Origin: Solwaraspora sp. WMMD791
GTDB taxonomy: Bacteria; Actinomycetota; Actinomycetes; Mycobacteriales; Micromonosporaceae
NCBI RefSeq assembly: GCF_029581195.1
Contig: NZ_CP120737.1
Location: 1,922,001 to 1,986,000, forward strand
DNA: 64,000 nt
Reading direction: 5' to 3'
Shown: positions 25,177 to 32,956 of the stretch, piece after piece
Layout of the letters: each line of letters starts with the position of its first letter
Numbering within the stretch: the first letter of the stretch is position 1
Notes under the pieces: generated by a model
Told to the model about the DNA's origin: nothing
Databases searched by the model: none
The model's input: the letters and a program-made list of their open reading frames with translations, nothing else
Made by a program: the position numbers and the translations under genes

Positions 25177-25641
25177 TCACCAGGACGGATGTGACACGGC
25201 GGCGGCGTTGGCGACCAGGCCCAGCACCGCGAACCCCGTCCTGAGCAGATTGAACGCGCGCCAGCGGGCACGCGGGTCGGGCCAGTGCGCCGGCAGCGCC
25301 CCGGCCGGCAGGGCCTTCACCCGGCGGTTGATCGGCACGTTGCCCAGCTGCGACACCACCGCCACCGCGCAGCCGGCCGCGGCGGCGACGAGCAGCAGCA
25401 GCCGCACCACGGGGTGCCCGGTGAGCACGGCGGCCACCACGTCGCCCGCCGTCCAGGTGAGCACCGTGGGCGGCATCACCAGGTCGAACCGGCGGCCGAT
25501 CAGCTTGTGGGTCTCGACGTAGCGCTGCGGGGAAAGGGCCCGGAACGCCGGCACCACGCTGAGCGCGACGGCGTACAGCACCCCGGCGGTGAGGCCACTG
25601 CCGGTCAGCACGACGACGCCGAGCCACGTCTGGGCGGTCAC
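25177..25641 (-). CDS. DUF1772 membrane protein, anthrone oxygenase-like (copy 1)
   Basis: A 154-residue protein with about four membrane segments (VVVLTGSGLTAGVLYAVALS, VVRLLLLVAAAAGCAVAVV, FAVLGLVANAAAV). The motif NVPINRRVKALP plus DPRARWRAFNLLRT is characteristic of DUF1772/anthrone oxygenase-like proteins, which in some aromatic polyketide pathways oxidise anthrones to quinones without cofactor. A second copy at 48814 has NVPVNRYVSRLDPG. Lies 15 bp before the O-methyltransferase and is probably cotranscribed with it. Confidence 0.78.
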   Translation of the reverse strand: MTAQTWLGVVVLTGSGLTAGVLYAVALSVVPAFRALSPQRYVETHKLIGRRFDLVMPPTVLTWTAGDVVAAVLTGHPVVRLLLLVAAAAGCAVAVVSQLGNVPINRRVKALPAGALPAHWPDPRARWRAFNLLRTGFAVLGLVANAAAVSHPSW

Positions 25642-25675
25642 GAGGCGCTGCCCGGCCGGGGCTGACCCACGGCGG

Positions 25676-26476
25676 TCAGGCCGCCGAGAGCACGCTGCGG
25701 TACAGCCACGTGCTGCTCATCTCGGGTTCGCCGTGGCTGAGCAGCTCACGGTGCAGCCGCTGCAGCTCGGGCTGGGGGGTCAGGCCGAGCTGGTGGTCGA
25801 GCACCCGGCGCAGATCCTGGTACGTCTGCAGCGCCTCGCCCCGACGGCCGGTCCGGGCCAGCGCCACCATCAGCTGGCCGTACAGCCACTCGTTGAGCGG
25901 ATTGGTGGCCACCAGCGAACGAATCTCCCCGATGAGCTGCCGGTGCAGGCCGAGTTCGGCGTCGGCCTGAATCCGCAGCTCCAGCGTGCGCATCCGGTCC
26001 TCCTCCAGGTGGATGGCGTGCGCCTGCAGGAGCCCACCCCGGCGCAGGTTCGCCAGGCTCGGCCCCTGCCACAGCTCGAGCGCGCGACGCAACAGCGGCG
26101 CGGCCTGCTCCGGTTGGCCCCGTTCCAGCATCTGCCGGCCCTGGCGGGACAGTGCCTCGAAGGTGGTCGCGTCCAGCTGGCTGGGTGCGATCCGCATCAG
26201 ATAGCCGGGCGGCTTGGTCAGCAGCCACTCCCCGCCGGTACGGATCCGCGGGTCCAGGCACTTGCGGAGCTGGTAGATGTAGGTCTGGGCGGTGCCGACC
26301 GCGCTCGGGGGCGGGTCCTCGCCCCACAGCTCGTCGATGATCGCGTCGGTGGACACGACCTGGTTGGCGCGCAGCAGCAGCAGCGCGAGGACCCGGCCGA
26401 CCTTCGGCGGTGTCGGGGTGACGACGACACCGTCGTCGAACACCTCGAGTGGGCCGAGCACCTGGAAATGCAGCAT
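25676..26476 (-). CDS. SARP-family pathway-specific activator
   Basis: A 266-residue Streptomyces antibiotic regulatory protein-type activator. N-terminal OmpR-like winged helix (MLHFQVLGPLEVFDDGVVV, PKVGRVLALLLLRANQVVSTDAIIDELWG, QTYIYQLRKCLDP) binds DNA; C-terminal BTAD domain of about 150 residues (LLRRALELWQGPSLANL, LGLHRQLIGEIRSLVATNPLNEWLYGQLMVALARTGRRGEALQTY) follows. No ATPase domain, so a small SARP. ATG at 26476; the frame extending upstream lies in the control region. Likely activates this cluster, since it is divergent from the UbiA gene and adjacent to tailoring genes. Confidence 0.93.
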   Translation of the reverse strand: MLHFQVLGPLEVFDDGVVVTPTPPKVGRVLALLLLRANQVVSTDAIIDELWGEDPPPSAVGTAQTYIYQLRKCLDPRIRTGGEWLLTKPPGYLMRIAPSQLDATTFEALSRQGRQMLERGQPEQAAPLLRRALELWQGPSLANLRRGGLLQAHAIHLEEDRMRTLELRIQADAELGLHRQLIGEIRSLVATNPLNEWLYGQLMVALARTGRRGEALQTYQDLRRVLDHQLGLTPQPELQRLHRELLSHGEPEMSSTWLYRSVLSAA

Positions 26477-26704
26477 CGCGTTCCTCTCGATCGGTTGTAC
26501 AGCGCAATCCGACGGAAACTTTGCCGGGATCCGGAAAGTAGGCTGCCTACAACTCGAACGACAAGATCCGGCGTGAAGATTGCGCCTGGGGACATGCTCA
26601 CGCCGATCCACTACACCCATCGTCGACAGCAGGGTGCAGAATCGGATACGACCTTCGATGTACACCTCTGCTGCCGACCAATCCGGGCACCATATCCTCG
26701 ACGC
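26477..26704. promoter_or_regulatory. Divergent SARP / UbiA promoter region
   Basis: A 228-bp gap, noticeably richer in A/T than the coding DNA, between the divergent SARP and prenyltransferase genes. A repeated AAGAT (about 26569 and 26582) and an AT-rich CCATATCCT near 26692 are the only elements noticed. SARP direct repeats at 11-bp spacing were not recognised by eye. Confidence 0.45.
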
Positions 26705-27622
26705 ATGACCATGACGTCGGTCGAAGTGCGCAGGCGCAGCTGGCGATTGACGGGCCGCTACCTGTGGTGGTGTGTCGTCGAGGCCAGGCCCGCCGTACTG
26801 GCGATCTACACCATGCGCTTCCTGGTCGCCGGCGCGCTGGCCGGCGTCGCCGCGCCGGAGGACACCGCCGACTGGTGGCGGATGCCGACCGCGCTCGCCG
26901 CCTGGCTCTGCGTGGCCGCCAGCGTCTACCTGTTCGACGGGGTGACCGACGTGGTCGGCGACCGGGTCAACGGTTCACGCCGGCCGATCGCCCGCGGCAC
27001 CCTGCCGGTGCCGGTGGCAGCGGGGGTGGCCGCGGCCTGGGCGGGGCTCGCGGTGGCCGGGGCGGCCGTTCTCGGTGGGGCCTGGCTCGGCCTGGTCGGC
27101 CTGGCGTTGCTGCTCGGTTGGGCATACTCGGCGCCACCGCTTCGGCTGAAGCGGTGGACAGCGACCGCCGGCGCCGTCGTGGTGCTGGCCGGGATGGCGA
27201 CGTTCACCGCCGGGGCGATGGCAGCCGGTGGCGGCGGGCTGCCGACCGCGCTGCTGGTGTTCGCCGTCGCGATGTCGTGCTGGATGGGCTTCGTGGGCGC
27301 GCTGGCCAAGGATCTGTCCGACGTCGCTGGTGACGCGGCGACCGGGCGACGGACCTCGGCGGTCCGGCGGGGAGTGCCGGCCGCCGGGCGACGGGTGTCG
27401 GTCAACGCGCTCCTGGTGGCCGTCTCGTTCGGCGCGGCCGCCGTCCTGGTCGATCCGGTGCTGCGGTGGCCGGCGGCGGCCCTGGTCGGCGGGGCCGTGG
27501 CGATCGCGGTGACCTGCCGGCGGCGCCGACCGGCCGGGCCGACGCGGCAGCCGTACCGGATCTTCATGACGACCCAGTACGTCGCCCACGGTGCGGTACC
27601 GGTCGGGATCGCGTTCGCCTGA
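26705..27622 (+). CDS. UbiA-family membrane prenyltransferase
   Basis: A 305-residue integral membrane protein with about eight or nine hydrophobic helices. The two Asp-rich motifs that hold Mg-prenyl diphosphate are present: YLFDGVTDVVGDRVNGSRRP (residues 75-94; the usual leading Asn is Phe) and AKDLSDVAGD (about 200-209). Acceptor motif PLRLKRW follows YSAPP, as in UbiA homologues. Family members prenylate aromatic acids, chlorophyllides or tetraterpenoid quinones. No isoprenoid supply gene is nearby, so it would draw on the primary pool. ATG at 26705 (a second ATG lies two codons on). Confidence 0.85.
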   Translation: MTMTSVEVRRRSWRLTGRYLWWCVVEARPAVLAIYTMRFLVAGALAGVAAPEDTADWWRMPTALAAWLCVAASVYLFDGVTDVVGDRVNGSRRPIARGTLPVPVAAGVAAAWAGLAVAGAAVLGGAWLGLVGLALLLGWAYSAPPLRLKRWTATAGAVVVLAGMATFTAGAMAAGGGGLPTALLVFAVAMSCWMGFVGALAKDLSDVAGDAATGRRTSAVRRGVPAAGRRVSVNALLVAVSFGAAAVLVDPVLRWPAAALVGGAVAIAVTCRRRRPAGPTRQPYRIFMTTQYVAHGAVPVGIAFA

Positions 27623-27897
27623 CGACGTCCGGTCCGCGTACTGCGCCGTTTCTGCGATGATCCATGAACTGATGACCAGTAATGCGGCGAAGCTCATTAC
27701 CAGCGCGCTTCACGCCGACACCGATGATCGACAAAACGGGCGTACCACTCGATGACGGATCGCTCCGGGTCCGCTTCACGATCCGGTCAGCCACTGTGGA
27801 CCAGGTCCGTAAAGCGGAAAATGCGTGGCCGACGGATAGACGGACGGCACGTTCTGCGGATACCCTCGATCCCCAGTGAGGATGCCGGAGGAACACT
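27623..27897 (+). promoter_or_regulatory. Control region upstream of the two-component system
   Basis: No gene recognised. The 275 bp are relatively A/T-rich (ATGATCCATGAACTGATGACC and similar) and should contain the sensor kinase promoter. GGAGGAACACT at 27887-27897 is the ribosome binding site for the kinase GTG. A short open frame here has no family resemblance. Confidence 0.4.
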
Positions 27898-28971
27898 GTG
27901 AGCGAGCCACTCCAGGAGCCGTCGCAGACCACCCTGAGTGACCAAATAACGGCCCTCTCGCCCACGATCCTGCGCGATTTCGAGGTGGCATTAGAAAGGG
28001 CGGGTAGCGCATTACTGCTGGACGACCTGTCCCGTAAGCAGGTACTGACCCATGCCCGGGACATCCTGGCGCGCACCGCGGCCCAGGTCGGCGGCCACCC
28101 GACGCCCGTCGTCCAGCCAGGGCTGGCCCGGGAGATCGGCGCCGACCGGGCCGCCACCAACACCTCGCCCACCGAGTCGCTGCGGGCCGCGAACCTGCTG
28201 TTCGCCACCGTGGTACGACGGGTCGCCGCGACGGTGGACGGCCCACACGCCACCGACCATCTCATCCTGACCGCCCTCACCCTGCACGAGATCCTGACCC
28301 ACACCCTGCGGGTGGCCGCAGACGCCTACGTCGGCGTACTGCTCAACCGGATCCACCGCGCCCAGATCGAGGAACGCCGCCACATCAGTCGCGAACTGCA
28401 CGACCGGATCGGGCACGGCATCGGCGTCGCGCAACGACAACTCGAACTGTCCGAGATCTACTGGGCCGCCGACCAGGACCGGGCGCTGAGCCGGCTGCGG
28501 GCCGCCCAGCACGGACTGACCGGCACCCTGGAGGCCGTTCGGCACGCCATCGCCGGGCTCCGACTGGTGGAACCGGTGCACGGACTGGAGAAGGCGCTGC
28601 GGCTGTTCCTGGACAGCACGGCGACTCCCGAGCTGATCCACGACATCCAGGTCAACGGCGACGAGAGCTGGGTGCCGGCCACACTGATCGAGGAGACCTT
28701 CCTGATCGTCCGTGAGGCACTGCGCAACACCGTGACCCACGCGCAGGCCCAGCTCGTCATGGTCCGCATCGACCTCGCGCCCGACCAGCTGCAGGCCACC
28801 GTGGTCGACGACGGACAGGGGTTCGACCCGGCCGCCGGACACCGGGGCACCGGGCTGCTGTCGATGAAGGAGCGAGCCAGCCTGCTGGGCGGCTCGCTGT
28901 CGCTGATCAGCCGGGTCGGCGGCGGCACGCACATCGAGCTACGGCTGCCAGTGGAGGGAGACACCGGGTGA
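27898..28971 (+). CDS. Cytosolic NarL-type sensor histidine kinase
   Basis: A 357-residue kinase with no membrane segment. The N-terminal 150 residues are a helical sensor of unknown ligand. HisKA_3 dimerisation/phosphoacceptor domain: EERRHISRELHDRIGHG, with H168 the likely phosphorylated residue. ATPase domain: LIVREALRNTVTHAQA (N box), VVDDGQGFDP (G1) and GTGLLSMKERASLLGG (G2). Two TTA leucine codons occur near the start (27991 and 28012), rare in this DNA. Overlaps the response regulator by 4 bp, so they are a cognate pair. Confidence 0.9.
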   Translation: MSEPLQEPSQTTLSDQITALSPTILRDFEVALERAGSALLLDDLSRKQVLTHARDILARTAAQVGGHPTPVVQPGLAREIGADRAATNTSPTESLRAANLLFATVVRRVAATVDGPHATDHLILTALTLHEILTHTLRVAADAYVGVLLNRIHRAQIEERRHISRELHDRIGHGIGVAQRQLELSEIYWAADQDRALSRLRAAQHGLTGTLEAVRHAIAGLRLVEPVHGLEKALRLFLDSTATPELIHDIQVNGDESWVPATLIEETFLIVREALRNTVTHAQAQLVMVRIDLAPDQLQATVVDDGQGFDPAAGHRGTGLLSMKERASLLGGSLSLISRVGGGTHIELRLPVEGDTG

Positions 28972-29630
28972 CCGGAGAGCCGATCACGGTCGTCCTGGTA
29001 GACGATCACGCGCTGATGCGGGAAGGGCTGCGCGAGATCCTGGAGAGCCAGCCGGGCCTGGTCGTGGTCGGCGAGGCCGGCAACAGCGCCGACGCGATCG
29101 CCCTGGTGGCCCAGCAACGGCCCCGGGTGGTCCTGCTGGACGTGGAGATCCCCGGCGGCGACGTCACCGACACGGTGATCGCGCTACGCGAACTCGTCCC
29201 GGAAACCGAGATCATCATCCTGAGCATGTACGACGGTCCCCGGTTGCTGCAGCGACTGCTCTCCCTCGGCATCCGGGGCTACCTGCTCAAGAGCGTCAGC
29301 CGCCGGGAGCTGGTCTCCGCGATCCACAACGCCTGCATCCAGGACAACCACGTCACCCTCGCGGTGTCCCGCAGCAGCCTGGCCCAGCTGCCGACATCGG
29401 CCGCGATGCTCTCCCCCCGGGAGATCGACGTGCTGTCGCTGACCGCGCAGGCACTGAGCAACGCCCAGATCGCCGCCCGGTTGTATCTGACGGAGGCGAC
29501 CGTCAAACGCCACCTGAGCAACATCTTCGCCAAACTGGGCGCGGTGTCGCGCATCGACGCGGTCAACAAGGCGATCGCCGCAGCGCTGCTGCCACCGTAC
29601 GACGGGACGCAGCGGCCCGCCGTGCAGTAG
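28968..29630 (+). CDS. NarL/FixJ-type response regulator
   Basis: A 220-residue DNA-binding regulator. Receiver domain with VVLVDDHALMREGLR, phospho-acceptor D58 in RVVLLDVEIPGG, conserved Ser/Thr in IIILSMYDG and Lys in GYLLKSVSRREL. C-terminal LuxR-type HTH: MLSPREIDVLSLTAQALSNAQ then TEATVKRHLSNIFAKLGAVSR. Translationally coupled to the histidine kinase. Presumed to control part of this cluster or to link it to an intracellular signal. Confidence 0.92.
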   Translation: MTGEPITVVLVDDHALMREGLREILESQPGLVVVGEAGNSADAIALVAQQRPRVVLLDVEIPGGDVTDTVIALRELVPETEIIILSMYDGPRLLQRLLSLGIRGYLLKSVSRRELVSAIHNACIQDNHVTLAVSRSSLAQLPTSAAMLSPREIDVLSLTAQALSNAQIAARLYLTEATVKRHLSNIFAKLGAVSRIDAVNKAIAAALLPPYDGTQRPAVQ

Positions 29631-29831
29631 TGCGCCAGGCCGCCCGGCCACCCGTCGCGGCGGCTCGACGACGGTTCGACGGCCCCTCGATCCGTACCGG
29701 CCATCATCGCCGGTGCCGGTCATCATCGCCGGCGCCGGCGCCGCGCCCGTGGCGCGGCGGCGTCCGGTCGTTGCCGACCCGCACCGCGACGTACGGGGCG
29801 TCCCGACCCGAGCAGACAGGAGCACACCGCT

Positions 29832-30536
29832 GTGGCCCATCCGTCGGTACTGGCTGTCTTCGCCCACCCCGACGACGCCGAACTCGGCTGCTTCGGCACC
29901 CTCGCCGGTCTCGGCGCCGCCGGCTTCGACGTCCACATCCTCGCGCTCACCGACGGCTCGGCGAGTTCCTCACCGGCCGCGGCGGCCCGGCCCGACGAGG
30001 CGAAGCAGTCCGCCGGGGTGATCGGGGCCAACCTCGTCATCGAGAATCTCGTCGACGGCGCGCTCGCCGCCGACCGGCAGACGTACTCCTGTGTCGCCGA
30101 CCACCTGCACCGGATCCGCCCGGCGCTGGTGATCACCCACCTGGTGGGCGCCGGTGACCACCAGGACCACGAGACCGCCGGTCGGGCGGCGACCACGATG
30201 GCCGGCCGCAGCCCCTTCGTCCGCACCATCCTGCAGGCCGAACCACCCCTGATGAACAACCTGTTCACGCCGGACGTCTACGTCGACGTCACCGCCCGGA
30301 TGCCGGACAAGCTCGCGGCGGTGGCGAAGTACCAGTCCGAACGCGACAAGCCGTACGTCGCTGAGCAGGCGATCCGGGACCGGGCGACGTGGTGGGCCCG
30401 CCAGGCCGCCACCCACGACCTCACCGAGGTCCGCTACTGCGAGGCGTTCCGTCTGGTCAAGGCCGCCCTCGACGTCGCCGGACTCGGCGCGGCGTGCGGC
30501 GGCGGACCGCAGCCGGCACCGGCGGGCCACCGGTGA
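29832..30536 (+). CDS. PIG-L (LmbE) family N-deacetylase
   Basis: A 234-residue zinc-dependent deacetylase. The metal motif AHPDDAE (residues 11-17) and the second site GDHQDHE (H110, H113) are intact. Relatives remove acetyl from N-acetylglucosaminyl groups (MshB, teicoplanin Orf2*, lincomycin LmbE and the paromamine-type deacetylases). GTG start; the next gene begins within its stop codon, so it is coupled to the GlmU-like gene. Suggests an aminosugar that is attached as N-acetyl and then unmasked, or a mask removed. Confidence 0.85.
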   Translation: MAHPSVLAVFAHPDDAELGCFGTLAGLGAAGFDVHILALTDGSASSSPAAAARPDEAKQSAGVIGANLVIENLVDGALAADRQTYSCVADHLHRIRPALVITHLVGAGDHQDHETAGRAATTMAGRSPFVRTILQAEPPLMNNLFTPDVYVDVTARMPDKLAAVAKYQSERDKPYVAEQAIRDRATWWARQAATHDLTEVRYCEAFRLVKAALDVAGLGAACGGGPQPAPAGHR

Positions 30537-31810
30537 GCGGCCGGCACCGGCCGGTCGCGGTACTCGTCGGCGCGCCCGACGAGGCGGTACCGGCTGGACC
30601 GGACCAGACAGTGCTGGCCGGACCGGACCAGACAGTGCTGGCCGGGCGGCCGGTGGGCCACTGGCTGCTGGACACCCTCGCCCAACTGGACGCCGAGGTG
30701 GTCACGGATCCGCCGTACCCCGGCGATCGGCCCGTGCTGCTGATCGGCGCGGCGACGCCGCTGATCGGGGCCGGCACCCTGGCCCGGGCGGTGGACCGGG
30801 TCACGGACGACACCGACGACACCGGCGACGGCCGCGTGGTGCTGTTGCGGGCCCGACGTCCCGCACCGTGGTGGGATCCGACCCCGCCGGCCACGACCGA
30901 CGCACCGGCCGGCCTGGTCCTCGCCGGGCCCGTCCCGCTCACTGTCGCCCGGCTCGCCGGCCACCTCGCCGGCCATCTCGCCGCCGAGGTGCCCTGCGCC
31001 GTCGTACGCCACCAGCTGGTCGCCGCCGGGGTGCGGGTCGACGACGTGACCCTGCACCCGACCGAGTCGCTACGCACCACCGACCCGGTCGAGCTGGCCG
31101 AGGCCCGCCGGGCCGTCCAGGCCCGGATCGTCGCCGGCTGGCAGCGTCGCGGCGTGTACGTGGAGGACCCGGCGACCACCTCCATCGACGCCACGGTCCA
31201 GCTCGCGCCCGGCGTCACCGTACTGGCCGGCACCCGGTTGACCGGCGACACCACGGTCGGCGCCGGCAGCCGGATCGGCCCCGGGGTGTCGCTGCGCGAC
31301 TGCCGGGTCGGTGCCCACTGCGAGATCCGGTACGCGGTCTGCCAGGACGTCGACCTCGGTGACCGGGTCAACGTCGGGCCGTACGCCTGGCTGCGCTCAC
31401 GCGCCAGCCTCGGTGACGACTGCCGCGCCGGGGCGTTCGTGGAGATCGCCGACTCGACGGTCGGCGCCGGCACCAGCGTCCCGCACCTGGCCGGACTCTT
31501 CAGCGCCGACGTCGGACGCGACTGCAACCTGGCCAGCATGTCCGGGCCGGCGAACTTCAACGGTGGGGTCAAGAGCCGGGTCCGCATCGGTGACGGCGTC
31601 GCCATCGGCGCCGGCACGATCCTGGTGGCACCGGTCGAGGTCGGCGACGGCGCGGAGACCGCCGCCGGCTCGGTCATCACCGACGACGTCCCCTCTGGCG
31701 CGCTGGGCATGGCCCGCACCACACAACGCAACGTCACCGGCTGGGCCCGGCTGCGCCGGGCAGCGGCGTCAGCAGCCGGCGAGGCGCAGCGCGGTGGCGG
31801 CCACCCGTAG
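30533..31810 (+). CDS. GlmU-derived left-handed beta-helix acyltransferase with eroded N-terminal domain
   Basis: A 425-residue protein whose C-terminal half aligns closely with GlmU: the linker DPVELAEARRAVQARIVAGW, then VYVEDPATTSIDATVQLAPG, RVNVGPYAWLRSRASLGDD, FVEIADSTVGAGTSVPHL, ILVAPVEVGDGAETAAGSVI and the terminal RNVTGW. The catalytic His (PHL) is kept, but the GlmU lysine after FVEV and the NIGAGTITANYDG segment are altered (here NLASMSGPANFNGG). The N-terminal uridylyltransferase domain is shortened and lacks the GxGTRM...PK nucleotidyl motif. Carries a 24-bp duplication. Probably an acyl/acetyltransferase on a sugar, not a UTP-using enzyme. Confidence 0.78.
   Translation: MSGRHRPVAVLVGAPDEAVPAGPDQTVLAGPDQTVLAGRPVGHWLLDTLAQLDAEVVTDPPYPGDRPVLLIGAATPLIGAGTLARAVDRVTDDTDDTGDGRVVLLRARRPAPWWDPTPPATTDAPAGLVLAGPVPLTVARLAGHLAGHLAAEVPCAVVRHQLVAAGVRVDDVTLHPTESLRTTDPVELAEARRAVQARIVAGWQRRGVYVEDPATTSIDATVQLAPGVTVLAGTRLTGDTTVGAGSRIGPGVSLRDCRVGAHCEIRYAVCQDVDLGDRVNVGPYAWLRSRASLGDDCRAGAFVEIADSTVGAGTSVPHLAGLFSADVGRDCNLASMSGPANFNGGVKSRVRIGDGVAIGAGTILVAPVEVGDGAETAAGSVITDDVPSGALGMARTTQRNVTGWARLRRAAASAAGEAQRGGGHP
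30596..30643 (+). repeat. 2 x 24-bp in-frame tandem repeat
   Basis: Two exact copies of a 24-bp unit beginning GGACCGGACCAGACAG inside the GlmU-like gene, giving repeated GPDQTVLA. Confidence 0.9.
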
Positions 31811-32788
31811 CGCCTCGATCTGTCCGGCGGCGGTGTCGGCCAGCGGGGTGAGCCCCAGGGTGGTCACGCCGGCGGCCGCGTACGCGGCGAGTCGGGGCGC
31901 GATCCGCTGCGCCGGGCCGATCAGCGACGTGTCGTCCATCAACGCCAACGGTACGGCGGCCGCCGCGCCGGCCCGGTCACCCGAGCGCTGACGGTCCCGG
32001 ATCTCGTCCGCCGCCGCCCCGTGGCCGAGCTCGGTCACCAACCGGTGGTAGATGCTGCGGTGGCGGCTGCCGAGGCCGATGAAGTTCGCGAAGTAGCCGC
32101 GGACCGCCTCGGCGGCGGCCACCGGGTCCGGACCTACACTGATCGGCACCGACGGCAGCACCTCGAACCCGTCCAGCCGGTGGCCGGCCTGCTGGCGGCC
32201 GGCCCGCACCCGGTGCAGCGAGTCGGCCAGCCGCTGCGGCGAGCAGAACACCCCGATCCACCCGTCGGCGACCCGACCGGCCAGCTCCAGGTTCGCCGGA
32301 CCGACCGCCGCCAGGTAGATCGGCAGCTGCGGGCGGGGCGGCCCGGCCCGCAGCTGGGCCGCCTCGGTGGTGCCCTCCGGCGGCAACCGGTAGAACCGCC
32401 CCTGATGGCGTACCGGCGCTCCGGACAGCGCCATCCGGACCACGGCGAGGTACTCCTCGGTGCGGGCCAACGGACGGTCGTACGGCACGCCGTACCAGCC
32501 GAGTGACACGTCCGGATTGGACACGCCGAGGCCGAGGGCGAACCGACCGGCGGTCAGGGCGTCCAGGGTCGACGCGGTGAGCGCGGTCAGCACCGGCGTA
32601 CGGGCCGGGATCTGCATCACGCCGGACGCCAGCCGGATCCGCCGGGTACGGGCGGCCACCGCGCCGAGCAGGCTCGGGGCGTCCTGTTTGAACCCCTCCG
32701 GTACCAGGGCCATCTCGTATCCGAGCCGCTCGGCCTCCTCGGCCACCTGCGGTCCGCTGTCGCGGGACAGGAAGACTCCCAGCCGCAT
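31769..32788 (-). CDS. LLM-class F420-dependent oxidoreductase
   Basis: A 339-residue TIM-barrel luciferase-like oxidoreductase. MRLGVFLSRDSGPQVAEEAERLGYEMALVPEG starts it; RTRRIRLASGVMQIPARTPVLTALTASTLDALTAGRFALGLGVSNP and RPQLPIYLAAVGPANLELAGRVADGWIG are family segments. F420 rather than FMN is inferred from similarity to actinobacterial members. ATG has a strong AGAGGGGAG upstream. Its 3' end overlaps the convergent GlmU-like gene by 42 bp. Could carry out a redox step on the polyketide or sugar. Confidence 0.85.
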   Translation of the reverse strand: MRLGVFLSRDSGPQVAEEAERLGYEMALVPEGFKQDAPSLLGAVAARTRRIRLASGVMQIPARTPVLTALTASTLDALTAGRFALGLGVSNPDVSLGWYGVPYDRPLARTEEYLAVVRMALSGAPVRHQGRFYRLPPEGTTEAAQLRAGPPRPQLPIYLAAVGPANLELAGRVADGWIGVFCSPQRLADSLHRVRAGRQQAGHRLDGFEVLPSVPISVGPDPVAAAEAVRGYFANFIGLGSRHRSIYHRLVTELGHGAAADEIRDRQRSGDRAGAAAAVPLALMDDTSLIGPAQRIAPRLAAYAAAGVTTLGLTPLADTAAGQIEALRVAATALRLAGC

Positions 32789-32956
32789 GGTCACTCCCCT
32801 CTTGCCGGTGGCGCCACCATGACGGGTCGGATTCGCGTCCCGGGCGAGGCCGGCACGAGACGCCGACGGTCCTCCAGTGGGGCCACACCACGACTGGAAC
32901 GCGATCACAGCGCCGGCACGCACAATCACGGCGTCAGCGACGGATCGGAGGCGGTC
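32789..32956. promoter_or_regulatory. Divergent LLM / GT1 control region
   Basis: 168 bp between divergently transcribed genes. It must hold both promoters; only the two ribosome sites (AGAGGGGAG and GGAGGCGGTC) are recognisable. Confidence 0.4.

Noticed and set aside
27682-27879. 65-codon frame upstream of the histidine kinase
   Set aside because: No ribosome site and no family similarity; lies in an AT-richer control region.
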